Shown piece by piece: positions 16,741 through 25,902 of a stretch of DNA of 64,000 bases (positions are counted from its first letter, which is position 1; every line of letters begins with the position of its first letter). The stretch lies in NCBI GenBank assembly GCA_045613945.1, contig JAZLBZ010000017.1, forward strand, positions 1 to 64,000, read 5' to 3'. The notes under the pieces are model-generated. The model had not been told where the DNA came from, did no database searches, and worked only from the letters and a program-made list of their open reading frames with translations. The stretch is from HGM04593 sp045613945 (GTDB lineage: Bacteria > Bacteroidota > Bacteroidia > Bacteroidales > Bacteroidaceae). The translations under genes and the position numbers were made by a program.

Positions 16741-18027
16741 ATGAGGACAGTTGATATTGGCATTCTGCTCAAGCCCAGCATTAAGTTCGATTTTATCGGG
16801 AAATTTACGCTTGACGGCAGACCGGTTCCTGCTGAAAATGAGGTTTGCGTGAAGGATGGTAAATTGTGCTTTGACGGGACACTTTATGAATCGCTCTGTT
16901 TTAGGCCGCTGTCGCCTGTTTGCAGTTTTCGCTTGCACGATGTGGTGATTGGCGTGGGGTTTCACTGGCAGCGTAACGAGGACCAGGTGTTCAGGGGAGA
17001 ACTCTGTCTGATTGTGGAGGATGCCCGGGTGCGTGCCATAAACCGTCTTGCAGTCGAGGAGTACCTGGTGAGCGTGATTTCGAGTGAAATGTCGGCGACA
17101 TCGTCGTTGGAATTTCTCAAGGCTCATACCATAATATCCCGCAGTTGGCTCTATGCGCAACTTGACAGGGCTGCCGCTGTGACTAATGCGGTGATGGGGC
17201 ATTGCAATGATGATGAGGTTGTGCGCTGGTATGCAAGGGAGGACCACAAGAATTTTGATTTCTGTGCCGATGACCATTGTCAACGCTATCAAGGCATTAC
17301 ACGCTCGCTTAACCCTAATGTGGCGCGTGCGGTAGAGGCGACACGGGATGTTGTTCTCAAATATGACGGCCAGGTGTGTGATGCACGTTTCAGCAAGTGC
17401 TGTGGCGGTGTGACGGAACGTTTCTCTGCTTGTTGGGAGGGGGTTGACTATGGCTATCTGCAGTCATTCAGGGATTGCATGGATGGTACATTGCTGCCCG
17501 ATTTGACCACTGAGGATGGTGCACGGGCATGGATTGAAAGTGTCCCAGATTCTTTTTGCTCAACAAATGACAAGGTGGTGCTGTCGCAGATACTCAACGG
17601 CTACGACCGCGAAACGAATGATTTTTACCGATGGAAAGTGGTCTATTCGCAGGATGAATTGTCGTCGCTTGTGGCCGGGCGTTCGGGTATTGATTTTGGC
17701 GTGATAGAGGAGTTACAACCGGTGGAGAGAGGGGCATCGGGGCGCATTGTAAAACTTAGGATAATAGGCTCTAAAAAGAGCGTTACCGTTGGCAAGGAAC
17801 TTGAGATACGCCGTTGGTTATCAACGTCGCACCTCTATAGTTCGGCTTTTGTCGTGGACAAGGAACATGACTCTTTAAGTGGTACCCGTTTCGTGCTTAA
17901 AGGTGCCGGTTGGGGGCATGGAGTCGGGCTGTGCCAGATAGGTGCAGCAATGATGGGTGAAAAGGGATATACCTGTGAACAGATTCTCTCGTTCTACTAT
18001 CCGGGCTCTATACTGGAAAAAGTTTGA
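16741..18027 (+). CDS. SpoIID/LytB-domain protein
   Basis: A 428-aa protein with a SpoIID domain, related to the lytic transglycosylase SpoIID and the amidase enhancer LytB. The typical blocks are NRLAVEEYLVSVISSEM, KAHTIISRSWL and the closing GWGHGVGLCQIGA followed by ILSFYYPGS. No clear signal peptide is visible at the N-terminus (RTVDIGILLKPS), so its site of action is uncertain. It is translationally coupled to the GT2-DUF4922 gene, a pairing seen repeatedly in Bacteroidales that do not sporulate. A role in peptidoglycan or glycan remodelling is inferred. Confidence 0.88.
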   Translation: MRTVDIGILLKPSIKFDFIGKFTLDGRPVPAENEVCVKDGKLCFDGTLYESLCFRPLSPVCSFRLHDVVIGVGFHWQRNEDQVFRGELCLIVEDARVRAINRLAVEEYLVSVISSEMSATSSLEFLKAHTIISRSWLYAQLDRAAAVTNAVMGHCNDDEVVRWYAREDHKNFDFCADDHCQRYQGITRSLNPNVARAVEATRDVVLKYDGQVCDARFSKCCGGVTERFSACWEGVDYGYLQSFRDCMDGTLLPDLTTEDGARAWIESVPDSFCSTNDKVVLSQILNGYDRETNDFYRWKVVYSQDELSSLVAGRSGIDFGVIEELQPVERGASGRIVKLRIIGSKKSVTVGKELEIRRWLSTSHLYSSAFVVDKEHDSLSGTRFVLKGAGWGHGVGLCQIGAAMMGEKGYTCEQILSFYYPGSILEKV

Positions 18028-18088
18028 TGAAATGTGGCTTTTTGGTGATGTTTACACCGATATATTATGCTAAATTCGTTTTTTTATC

Positions 18089-18096
18089 TATTTTTG
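18089..18096 (+). promoter_or_regulatory. -7 element of the exopolysaccharide operon leader
   Basis: TATTTTTG matches the TAnnTTTG -7 consensus. Transcription from here would begin near 18103 and meet the terminator at 18125. I see no clear -33 box at the normal distance. Confidence 0.55.
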
Positions 18097-18124
18097 CAAG
18101 ATAAAAGGGCTGCTGCAGTTCCTT

Positions 18125-18149
18125 AATGCCGTCTATGGCGGCATTTTTT
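18125..18149 (+). terminator. Leader terminator ahead of the exopolysaccharide operon
   Basis: AATGCCGTC and GGCGGCATT pair fully (one G-U) around TAT, followed by a run of T to 18149. It lies ~25 nt after the expected transcription start and 80 nt before the first gene, so it looks like an attenuator that would need anti-termination. Confidence 0.7.
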
Positions 18150-18228
18150 GTGAGATGAAATTTATTTGACTATTAACACAATATTCGAAACAAAAGAGAG
18201 TTATTATAAAAAATAACTGTTGTCTATT

Positions 18229-18861
18229 ATGGATGAAAAATCAATGGCTTTGGATATACGTGACGGAATGAATATGTTTGAGCGTATAGTAAAACGTGTT
18301 TTTGATTTCACCTGTTCATTACTTGCATTAATAATATTGTCCCCTGTTTTTCTTGTAGTTGCAATTATGCTGCTTTGGCAAGGCGATGGCAGTGTTTTTT
18401 TTAAGCAGGAGAGAATCGGCTATAAAGGAAAAACGTTCAATATTCTGAAATTCAGGACAATGCGTGCCGATTCGGAAAGTGATGGTGAGCCTCAGTTGGC
18501 GAAGACCAATGATGAGCGCCTGACAAGAATAGGCAAGTTCCTGCGCGAGCATCATCTTGACGAACTTCCACAGTTGGTGAATGTCCTTAAAGGGGATATG
18601 TCGTTCGTGGGCCCCAGGCCCGAACGCCGCTATTTCATAGAGAAAATCAGGCTGGAGAATCCAAACTATGACTATCTGTATATGATTCGTCCGGGTTTGA
18701 CCTCGATGGCTACGCTGCATAATGGCTATACCGATACGATGGAGAAGATGCTCAAGCGTCTGGAAATGGATCTCGAGTATCTGCAGAAACGCTCCTTGTG
18801 GCTCGATTTGAAGTTGATATTTACTACATTTGTGTATATTGTGAACGGTAAAAAATTCTGA
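18229..18861 (+). CDS. Initiating sugar transferase (undecaprenyl-phosphate hexose-1-phosphate transferase)
   Basis: A 210-aa bacterial sugar transferase of the short, single-membrane-helix type. It starts polysaccharide repeat units by moving a sugar-1-phosphate from a UDP-sugar to undecaprenyl phosphate. A membrane helix covers about residues 25-50; then come the typical QERIGYKGKTFNILKFRTM, the catalytic region HHLDELPQLVNVLKGDMS and FVGPRPE. I prefer ATG 18229 over the TTG at 18220. It heads the polysaccharide operon, 5 bp before the export gene. Confidence 0.93.
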   Translation: MDEKSMALDIRDGMNMFERIVKRVFDFTCSLLALIILSPVFLVVAIMLLWQGDGSVFFKQERIGYKGKTFNILKFRTMRADSESDGEPQLAKTNDERLTRIGKFLREHHLDELPQLVNVLKGDMSFVGPRPERRYFIEKIRLENPNYDYLYMIRPGLTSMATLHNGYTDTMEKMLKRLEMDLEYLQKRSLWLDLKLIFTTFVYIVNGKKF

Positions 18862-18866
18862 TTCAA

Positions 18867-21389
18867 ATGATAAAGAAGATTATATTTGCAATTGCGTTGT
18901 CATTCTCGCTACAGTGGGTGACAGCGCAAACTGTATCTGATGACCAGGTTGTTAGAATTATCATGGCCGAGAAGGAACGTGGCGCCGATGAGGCTGACAT
19001 TGCCCGTAAACTGTTGCAACAGGGTGCAACACCGGCCCAAATCCGTAGGATAAAGGAAAAGTATGAACAGGAGCAGAATGGGCTTGGCGCTGTTGATATC
19101 GTGGGTAAGGGCGAGAAGAATAGCCGCTTGAGGAACGGAAAGGAGACGGATGGCAATTTTGTGGTTTCAAAGGAGGAGAAGAACGCCAAGCAGAAATCTC
19201 AGAAGGATAAAGCAAAGGAAGAGCAGTCGGAAATGCAGAAGAATATGGCATTTCTTGACCTTGATTCTGTGATGTATTACAAGAATCATCTTAAGGATGA
19301 AATTGAGGTCTTCGGACGCAACCTGTTCAATAACGAACTGTTGACATTTGAGCCGGCGATGAACATACCGGCCCCCGCCGATTACATTCTTGGTGCAGGT
19401 GACCAGGTAATCATTGATGTCTGGGGTGCTTCGCAGATGACATTCGACAACATAATCTCTCCCGAGGGCTTTGTTGTGATAGAGGGTGTCGGCAGGGTGA
19501 AACTGGCAGGTCTTACAGTTGCCAAAGCCGGCGAGCATGTCAATAGCGTGCTGAATGAATATTATAGCGGCTCATCAATCTCTCTTTCTATCGGCGAGAT
19601 ACGCAATGTAAAAGTGGAGATTGTGGGCGAGGTGGTTGCGCCGGGTTCATATACGCTGAGCGCATTCTCGACACTTTTCAATGCCCTGTATATGGCCGGG
19701 GGCATAAGTGACTTGGGCTCCTTGCGCGAGATAAATGTCTACAGGAACGGAAAGTCTGTCTCCAGGATTGACGTCTATGACTACATAATGAATGGCAACA
19801 ATGCTGGGAACATCCGCTTGCAGGACAACGACCTCATTGTTGTAGGGCCATACAATGCAATTGTCAACATACAGGGTAAGGTAAAACGCCCAATGAAGTA
19901 CGAGATGAAGAAGGATGAGACGCTTGCAAAGTTGCTTTCGTACACAGGTGGTCTCACCGGCGATGCCTATGACAAGAATATACGGGTGGTGCGCAAGAAT
20001 GGCAGGGAGTACTCAATACACACTGTTGAAAAGAGCAGTTTCGGCGCTTTTAATCTTGTTGATGGCGACTCGGTCTATGTTGACTCAATAATTCCTCGAT
20101 TCTCAAATATGGTTGAGATAAAGGGTGCCGTGTTCCATCCAGGTCTCTATCAGATGGGCGGCGGTATAAATACCGTCCTTGATCTTATTGAAGCAGCCGA
20201 TGGCCTGTGCGAGGATGCATTCCTGCCGCGTGTCGTGATGCACCGCCGCAAGGCCGACAGGCGACTGGAGGTTCTTGCCGTAAATCTTGAGGGCATTATG
20301 AACGGTACATCGCCCGATATTGAACTTCGCAAGGAGGATGTCCTTTTCGTTCCATCTATGAATGAGATGCGCGGCCAGGAGACCTTGAAGATTTCAGGCG
20401 AGGTAAATTATCCCGGTGTATATGAATATGCCGAGAATACGACACTTGAGGACTTTGTACTGCAGGCCGGCGGCTTGACAAATGTCGCCTCTACAGCTAA
20501 AATAGATGTCTATCGCAGGGTCTATGATCCAAAATCGCTTGAGGGTTGCGATACAATCACTAAGGTGTTCTGTTTTGCCTTGAAGGATGGCTTTGTTATT
20601 GATGGGACACCCGGTTTTGAACTGGTTCCATTTGACGAGGTGCACGTGCGCAAGAGTCCTGTCAACAATCTCATTAAGAGCGTGACAGTTGAGGGTGCAG
20701 TGAATTTCATGGGTGATTATGCGATGCACAGCCGCGATTACCGTCTGAGCGATTTGATAGAGGATGCTGGTGGCTTTGCTGTTTCATCCTACCCGCAGGG
20801 CGCGCGTCTCTACCGCAAGATGTCTGAAGAGGAGAAGATGCAGCGTGATAATATGATAAAGCAGTCTCAGAAACAGATTTATGAGGATGCTTTGCGCTCC
20901 GACAAGACCTTTGATATGGCTATTACCGACTCTCTGATTAACATAAATGCAGCGTCTGAAGATTTCTATCTGCTTGATGTTGACTTGAAAAAAGCAGTAG
21001 AGAATCCTGGTAGCAGCGCCGACATTGTGCTGCGCGAGGGAGACAGGCTTACAGTGCCCGAATATGCCGCAACGGTGAAAATCAGCGGCGAGGTGCGTTA
21101 TCCGATTACAGTGACATACACTGATGGCAAGAAATTGAGTTACTACATAAAGCACGCCGGTGGTTATGCCGACAGGGCAAAGAAGAATGGCGTGTATGCC
21201 ATATATATGAACGGTGGCGTGAAGAAGATTTCGAAATTCTCAAGCAGTGACATACAGCCCGGCATGGAAATTGTTGTGCCTGCAAAGAACTTAAAGAAGA
21301 AACTGTCAACTGCCGAAATTGTGACTATAGGCTCTTCGCTGGTGTCTATTGCAACAATGGTTGTGACAATTGTAAATCTGTTGAAGTAA
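18867..21389 (+). CDS. SLBB-domain outer-membrane polysaccharide export protein (Wza-like)
   Basis: An 840-aa exported protein (signal peptide MIKKIIFAIALSFSLQWVTAQ). After a charged helical segment (residues ~40-125, rich in K and E), it has a Poly_export domain (PADYILGAGDQVIIDVWG) and then about six SLBB repeats with openings such as VKVEIVGEVVAPGSYTLS and VKISGEVRYP. A C-terminal membrane helix is present (IVTIGSSLVSIATMVVTIV). The length is typical of the Bacteroidetes version, which is much longer than E. coli Wza. It should form the export channel with the Wzz protein encoded next. Confidence 0.93.
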   Translation: MIKKIIFAIALSFSLQWVTAQTVSDDQVVRIIMAEKERGADEADIARKLLQQGATPAQIRRIKEKYEQEQNGLGAVDIVGKGEKNSRLRNGKETDGNFVVSKEEKNAKQKSQKDKAKEEQSEMQKNMAFLDLDSVMYYKNHLKDEIEVFGRNLFNNELLTFEPAMNIPAPADYILGAGDQVIIDVWGASQMTFDNIISPEGFVVIEGVGRVKLAGLTVAKAGEHVNSVLNEYYSGSSISLSIGEIRNVKVEIVGEVVAPGSYTLSAFSTLFNALYMAGGISDLGSLREINVYRNGKSVSRIDVYDYIMNGNNAGNIRLQDNDLIVVGPYNAIVNIQGKVKRPMKYEMKKDETLAKLLSYTGGLTGDAYDKNIRVVRKNGREYSIHTVEKSSFGAFNLVDGDSVYVDSIIPRFSNMVEIKGAVFHPGLYQMGGGINTVLDLIEAADGLCEDAFLPRVVMHRRKADRRLEVLAVNLEGIMNGTSPDIELRKEDVLFVPSMNEMRGQETLKISGEVNYPGVYEYAENTTLEDFVLQAGGLTNVASTAKIDVYRRVYDPKSLEGCDTITKVFCFALKDGFVIDGTPGFELVPFDEVHVRKSPVNNLIKSVTVEGAVNFMGDYAMHSRDYRLSDLIEDAGGFAVSSYPQGARLYRKMSEEEKMQRDNMIKQSQKQIYEDALRSDKTFDMAITDSLININAASEDFYLLDVDLKKAVENPGSSADIVLREGDRLTVPEYAATVKISGEVRYPITVTYTDGKKLSYYIKHAGGYADRAKKNGVYAIYMNGGVKKISKFSSSDIQPGMEIVVPAKNLKKKLSTAEIVTIGSSLVSIATMVVTIVNLLK

Positions 21390-21417
21390 TAAACTTTAAC
21401 TGGGTAAACTTACAAAA

Positions 21418-22515
21418 ATGGAAGTTAAGAGAAAATTGATAAAAGAGGCCGATTTGCTAAAGATGATAGGCCAGATAATGGACAAATGGAAGTTCATATT
21501 TGTTGTGGCAATGTGCTTTTCTCTTTTTGGACTGCTGATAGCCGTTTCTACAGTAAAGGAGTATACCGCAGAAATAGTTGTGGCTCCTGAGACCTCGGGA
21601 CCTTCAGGAGTGTCTGGTCTTGGCGCTTTGGCATCAATGGCCGGCTTTAATTTGAGTGTGGGAGAAAGCGGTGATGCAATTTATCCATTATTATACCCCG
21701 ATGTTATCAGTTCATTGCCATTCCTGACTTCATTATTCGATGTCAGGGTTGCTAGCATTGATGGAACTGTCGATACTACATATTATGCATATTTGAAACA
21801 TTATCGAAAGAAAACTTGGATTGATGATGTCAAGTTGTTTCCTATAAAGGCAAAAAATTGGTTGATAGGGTTTTTCTCATCTTCACCAGAAGGTCCAGAG
21901 AGTGCTGTGCTTGATCCCTATCTTCTTACAAAGCGACAGATGAATCTGGTTGAGAATTTGAATTCGGCTATAGGTATCTTTGTTGATAAGAAGACTGATG
22001 TCATTACCTTGTCATTTGTAGATAGAGATCCTCGCGTTGCGGCAGCAATGGTCGACACTATTATGAACCGCCTGCAACAGGAGATCACGCAGTACAGAAC
22101 AAAGAAAGCTATTGATGATTGCCTTTATATTGAAAGAATGTATTTGGAGGCTAAGGATAGTCTTGACGTATCGCAACAGCGGTATGCCGATTTTGTTAGC
22201 TGTAATAGAAATGTCATAAATGAATATGTCATTATAGAGAAAGAGAGACTGATGGCAGATAAGGACCTGAAAACGGCACTCCATACACAATGGGCCCAAC
22301 AACTTCAGTTAGCAAGGGCAAAGGTCCAGGAGAAGACACCTGTGTTTGTGACATTGAAACCCGCAGCAGTTCCTGCCATCCCTTCATCAATGGGTAAAAT
22401 GATGAAGATAATGCTATATGGTTTTTTTGGCGTGGTATTCGCTGTAGCATATGTGCTGCTTAAGGCTCCAATACGTTCTGCTTGGCGTAAAATCAGAAGA
22501 AAAAGCGAGGAATGA
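21418..22515 (+). CDS. Chain-length determinant protein (Wzz family), no kinase domain
   Basis: A 365-aa inner-membrane co-polymerase. Two membrane helices flank a periplasmic domain: residues ~26-46 (FIFVVAMCFSLFGLLIAVST) and ~325-345 (MLYGFFGVVFAVAYVLL). Between them lie helical segments that control polymer length. No Walker motif or Tyr-rich tail follows, so the kinase of Wzc-type proteins is absent here. The gene follows the SLBB exporter by 28 bp and overlaps the next gene by 4 nt. Confidence 0.88.
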   Translation: MEVKRKLIKEADLLKMIGQIMDKWKFIFVVAMCFSLFGLLIAVSTVKEYTAEIVVAPETSGPSGVSGLGALASMAGFNLSVGESGDAIYPLLYPDVISSLPFLTSLFDVRVASIDGTVDTTYYAYLKHYRKKTWIDDVKLFPIKAKNWLIGFFSSSPEGPESAVLDPYLLTKRQMNLVENLNSAIGIFVDKKTDVITLSFVDRDPRVAAAMVDTIMNRLQQEITQYRTKKAIDDCLYIERMYLEAKDSLDVSQQRYADFVSCNRNVINEYVIIEKERLMADKDLKTALHTQWAQQLQLARAKVQEKTPVFVTLKPAAVPAIPSSMGKMMKIMLYGFFGVVFAVAYVLLKAPIRSAWRKIRRKSEE

Positions 22516-23708
22516 TATACCTGTTGGTCTTTATATTGCTTTTGATACCGGTTATTAAGTATGACTGGATGGCCAAGAGTGGTGGCGAGAACAAATGGTA
22601 CTACCTTAATCTTGTTGTGCTCATACTCCTTGCCGGCTTGCGTTACAGGTTGGGTGGCGATACTCTAATGTATATGTCTATGTACAATGAGTGGCCGGCA
22701 ATGGATGAACTCGAATATTTTGACTTTGAAGAGGCTTTGTATAACCCTCTGTGGTATGTGTATGCATCTGTCGCAAAGAGTTTGAGCGGAGAGTTCTGGG
22801 TGCTTCAGATAATTCAGTCGGTAATTGTCAACTCTGTGTTTTTCTGGTTTTTCAAGAAATATTCACCACAATATTATTTTTCTGTAATTCTTTTATACTA
22901 CATAGGCTTCTATTGCTACTTCAATATGGAGATTATGCGCGAGGCTCTTTGTATATGTGTATTGTTGCTAATAACCGGATTTCTGTTAGAAAAAAGATGG
23001 CTTTTTTACTATTTGGGGTGTATAGTGGCAATCAGCATACATTTCTCGGCTGTCATAATGCTCTTTTTCCCATTGGGCAAACTACTTTTCAAGAAACCGT
23101 CCTTTATAATGCAAATAATAATACTGCTCTCCATTTTGGCGCTGACAACTGTTGTCAACATTCCGGTATTGATTTTGCAGTTGTTGAGCGTTAACGAAAC
23201 GATTACAATTCTTGCTGAGAAATATTTGGATGACCAAAGAAGCATTATGGGTATGTTGTTCCAGATGTTGCAGTATTTGCCGTTGCTTGGTATGATGTTT
23301 ATAAGAAGCCGTTTCAAGGATATATATAGCAATGTTTATGTTGATTTTACTTTTATTGTTTCTTTAGCAGTTGCCCCCTATGCCTTGTCTATGCCTTACG
23401 AGGGCTTTTCACGTCTGATAAATTATTTTGTACCTTTCATATTGATATTTACGGTGCATACTGCATATTACTTTGTAACCAAATTGAAATTGAGGGATTT
23501 TCAGGTGTCGTCAGTGGTTGTATTGCTATCGTTAATGTTGGTTTTTTATAACTATTCATACTATTATCTGAAGGATACTTCAAAAGTCTATCCAAATACC
23601 CGTTTTGGAATCAGGTACTATCCATATTCTTCAATCCTGAATCCAGAGATAAACAATGCGCGTGAGAATTACATAGAGAATGATAGAGATGTGATAATTG
23701 CTTTCTAA
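22512..23708 (+). CDS. EpsG-family polysaccharide polymerase (Wzy-like)
   Basis: A 398-aa integral membrane protein with about ten hydrophobic segments. It opens with MIYLLVFILLLIPVIKYDW and the EpsG-like GLRYRLGGDTLMYMSMY motif, where RYxxGxDt is typical of the family. It would join lipid-linked repeat units in the periplasm. The start overlaps the wzz stop (ATGA), and the flippase gene starts 2 bp after the end. Confidence 0.88.
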   Translation: MIYLLVFILLLIPVIKYDWMAKSGGENKWYYLNLVVLILLAGLRYRLGGDTLMYMSMYNEWPAMDELEYFDFEEALYNPLWYVYASVAKSLSGEFWVLQIIQSVIVNSVFFWFFKKYSPQYYFSVILLYYIGFYCYFNMEIMREALCICVLLLITGFLLEKRWLFYYLGCIVAISIHFSAVIMLFFPLGKLLFKKPSFIMQIIILLSILALTTVVNIPVLILQLLSVNETITILAEKYLDDQRSIMGMLFQMLQYLPLLGMMFIRSRFKDIYSNVYVDFTFIVSLAVAPYALSMPYEGFSRLINYFVPFILIFTVHTAYYFVTKLKLRDFQVSSVVVLLSLMLVFYNYSYYYLKDTSKVYPNTRFGIRYYPYSSILNPEINNARENYIENDRDVIIAF

Positions 23709-23710
23709 CG

Positions 23711-24961
23711 ATGAGGATTTCACAATACAGGCAAATAATTGAGAACTTTTTCTCGCTTTCAATCCTGAATGCGTTGAATGTGCTGTTGCCATTGGTGACA
23801 CTGCCGTATATTCTGTATACGGTGGGCAAGGCTAATTATGGCGCCTATTCGTATGTGTATGTGGTCTTGCAGTATGTTATACTCTTCAGTACTTACGGCT
23901 TTAATTTCTCAGCAACCAAGCAGATTGCTCAATGCAGGGATGATGTGCAGGCTGTTTCACGCATATATAATGCCGTAATTGCTTGTAAAGGGATTATTGC
24001 AGTTCTATTGTCGGCTCTTTTGTTGCTATTCTCCCGTCTTGTATTCAAGGACGATGTAGATGTGCTTATGTTCATTTATGGCTTGGGTATGGTTGTTGGT
24101 GATATCTTTACGCCGGTGTGGCTTTTTCAGGGAATGGAGAAGATGAAATATATGACCATTGTGAATGCTTCGTCAAAGATTCTTTTTACCATACTGATAT
24201 TCATTGTTGTGCGTGCAAGTGATGATTACTATTTGCTAATTCTGCTCAACTCCTTCGGTTACATGCTTGCAGGCTTGCTTAGCCTTGTATTGGTTCGTTT
24301 TCAGTTCAATATCCGTTTTCATCGCTCAACATTAAACGACATTATCACCCAGTTTAAGGATGGTGGTGCTGTATTTGGCTCAACATTTGGTATGAACCTC
24401 TATCGCAATGCCAATATCATAATACTCAAACAGTTCGTTTCTGATGATTTAGTTGGTATATATTCTGCGGCAGAAAAGGTAATAAAGGGCTTCCAGTCTA
24501 TTATTTCGCCTGCAGCACAGGCGCTGTTCCCGCATTTGAGCCATCGTTTCAAAGGGCAGTCGGTAAAGGATAATACACGTCTATTACGCAAGATATCAGT
24601 TCCATTCACCGCTGTTGTTGTACTTGTGACCATCGGTGTGTATCTCTTTGCACCGCTTATTTCAGAAATCCTTTGCGGCCGCGAGTTTGTCGCTACCGTT
24701 CCGCTTATACGCATTATGACTCTTGTCATACTGTTTGGAGAGATTAACTATCTTGTTGGAATTGTGGGGCTTGTCAATATGGATGGCCAGGCCCAGTTTT
24801 TCCGCTCGGTGCTGATTACCGGTCTGTTCAGTGTAATATTCATGTTGATATGCGCTCCTTGTTGGGGGATTATGGCTGCGGCATGGGCAATGTCATTGTC
24901 CGAGATACTGTTGTTCTGTCTGTGCCTTTTTTGTCTATACCGAATAAATGAACACAAATGA
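23711..24961 (+). CDS. Polysaccharide flippase (Wzx-type, MOP superfamily)
   Basis: A 416-aa membrane protein with about twelve hydrophobic segments. It has the conserved N-terminal pattern of O-antigen flippases: FSLSILNALNVLLPLVTLPY followed by a YG-x2-SY-like stretch (ANYGAYSYVYV). It moves lipid-linked repeat units across the inner membrane. The stop overlaps the next glycosyltransferase start by 4 nt. Confidence 0.92.
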   Translation: MRISQYRQIIENFFSLSILNALNVLLPLVTLPYILYTVGKANYGAYSYVYVVLQYVILFSTYGFNFSATKQIAQCRDDVQAVSRIYNAVIACKGIIAVLLSALLLLFSRLVFKDDVDVLMFIYGLGMVVGDIFTPVWLFQGMEKMKYMTIVNASSKILFTILIFIVVRASDDYYLLILLNSFGYMLAGLLSLVLVRFQFNIRFHRSTLNDIITQFKDGGAVFGSTFGMNLYRNANIIILKQFVSDDLVGIYSAAEKVIKGFQSIISPAAQALFPHLSHRFKGQSVKDNTRLLRKISVPFTAVVVLVTIGVYLFAPLISEILCGREFVATVPLIRIMTLVILFGEINYLVGIVGLVNMDGQAQFFRSVLITGLFSVIFMLICAPCWGIMAAAWAMSLSEILLFCLCLFCLYRINEHK

Positions 24962-25902
24962 CGGCAATTATAATATTGAATTGGAATGGTGCTGACGACA
25001 CGTTGGCATGCTTGAAATCATTGGCCGATGCGGATGGTGATTTTGTAGTGTACGTAGTGGACAATGGCTCTGCCGACGACTCAGTCTCCCGTATCCAATC
25101 ATGGATTGACGAGCACGGCGAAGTGGATGTCCGCTTGGTTGCACTAGACAGGAACTATGGTTTTGCAATGGGAAACAATAAAGGACTGGAAATTGCTGCC
25201 AGAATGTCACCTGACAGTTATCTGTTGCTTAACAATGACACAGAGGTGTTGCCCGATTTCCTTGTTCGTTTGCAGGAGTTCTCGTCACGTCACCCCCGTT
25301 ATCGTGTACTGACCCCAAAGATAAATTATTACTACGACAAACATAAAATATGGAATTGCGGCGGTAGGCTCTTCTTCGGGTTCCGCAAATATTTTTATGC
25401 CGGATGTCACGACTCTGCTGTCAAAGAGAGGGAGCATATTGACATCTCGTTTGTAACGGGATGCGCGCTGTTCTTTTATCCGGAACTGTTGGATGAGCAT
25501 GGACATCTGCTCACAGAACGTTTTTTCTTCGGCGAGGAGGATTTTGAATTCTCTATGCGTATGCATAAAAGAAATGTTCACATGGTATGTGTGCTTGATT
25601 CGCTTATCTATCACAAGGTTGGCGCTTCGGGCAACAGGATGAACCGTCCAGGGAAACTTTATCTGCACTATCTGAACCGTTTTATTGATGTACGTCTGCA
25701 TAAGTCTGTGCTTTTCTACACAATTTGGAAAATCCTGAATATACCTTTATGTATGCGTCATTTTTATATGGTAAACCGGTCGCTTGCATTGGCATGGAGA
25801 ATGATGCGCAGTTTGTTTGTTGATGCAGGTAAAAAAGACCGGGTTACTCGTGAGGATTTTGAGTCATTGGTTATTCGTAATGATTATTTTAAAAAAAGAT
25901 GA
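24958..25902 (+). CDS. GT2 glycosyltransferase (rhamnosyltransferase-like)
   Basis: A 314-aa GT-A glycosyltransferase. The nucleotide-binding opening is TAIIILNWNGADDTLACL, the VVDNGSADDS motif follows, and the metal-binding site is LLLNNDTEV (N-N-D in place of D-x-D, as in WbbL-type enzymes). A later FFGEEDFEFSMRM supplies the ED-x-[DE] catalytic region. It adds a sugar to the lipid-linked repeat unit. ATGA overlaps at both ends place it firmly in the operon. Confidence 0.93.
   Translation: MTAIIILNWNGADDTLACLKSLADADGDFVVYVVDNGSADDSVSRIQSWIDEHGEVDVRLVALDRNYGFAMGNNKGLEIAARMSPDSYLLLNNDTEVLPDFLVRLQEFSSRHPRYRVLTPKINYYYDKHKIWNCGGRLFFGFRKYFYAGCHDSAVKEREHIDISFVTGCALFFYPELLDEHGHLLTERFFFGEEDFEFSMRMHKRNVHMVCVLDSLIYHKVGASGNRMNRPGKLYLHYLNRFIDVRLHKSVLFYTIWKILNIPLCMRHFYMVNRSLALAWRMMRSLFVDAGKKDRVTREDFESLVIRNDYFKKR

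Noticed and set aside
18867..22515. Wzc-type tyrosine kinase in the exopolysaccharide operon
   Set aside because: The chain-length protein ends shortly after its second membrane helix, with no Walker motifs or tyrosine cluster.
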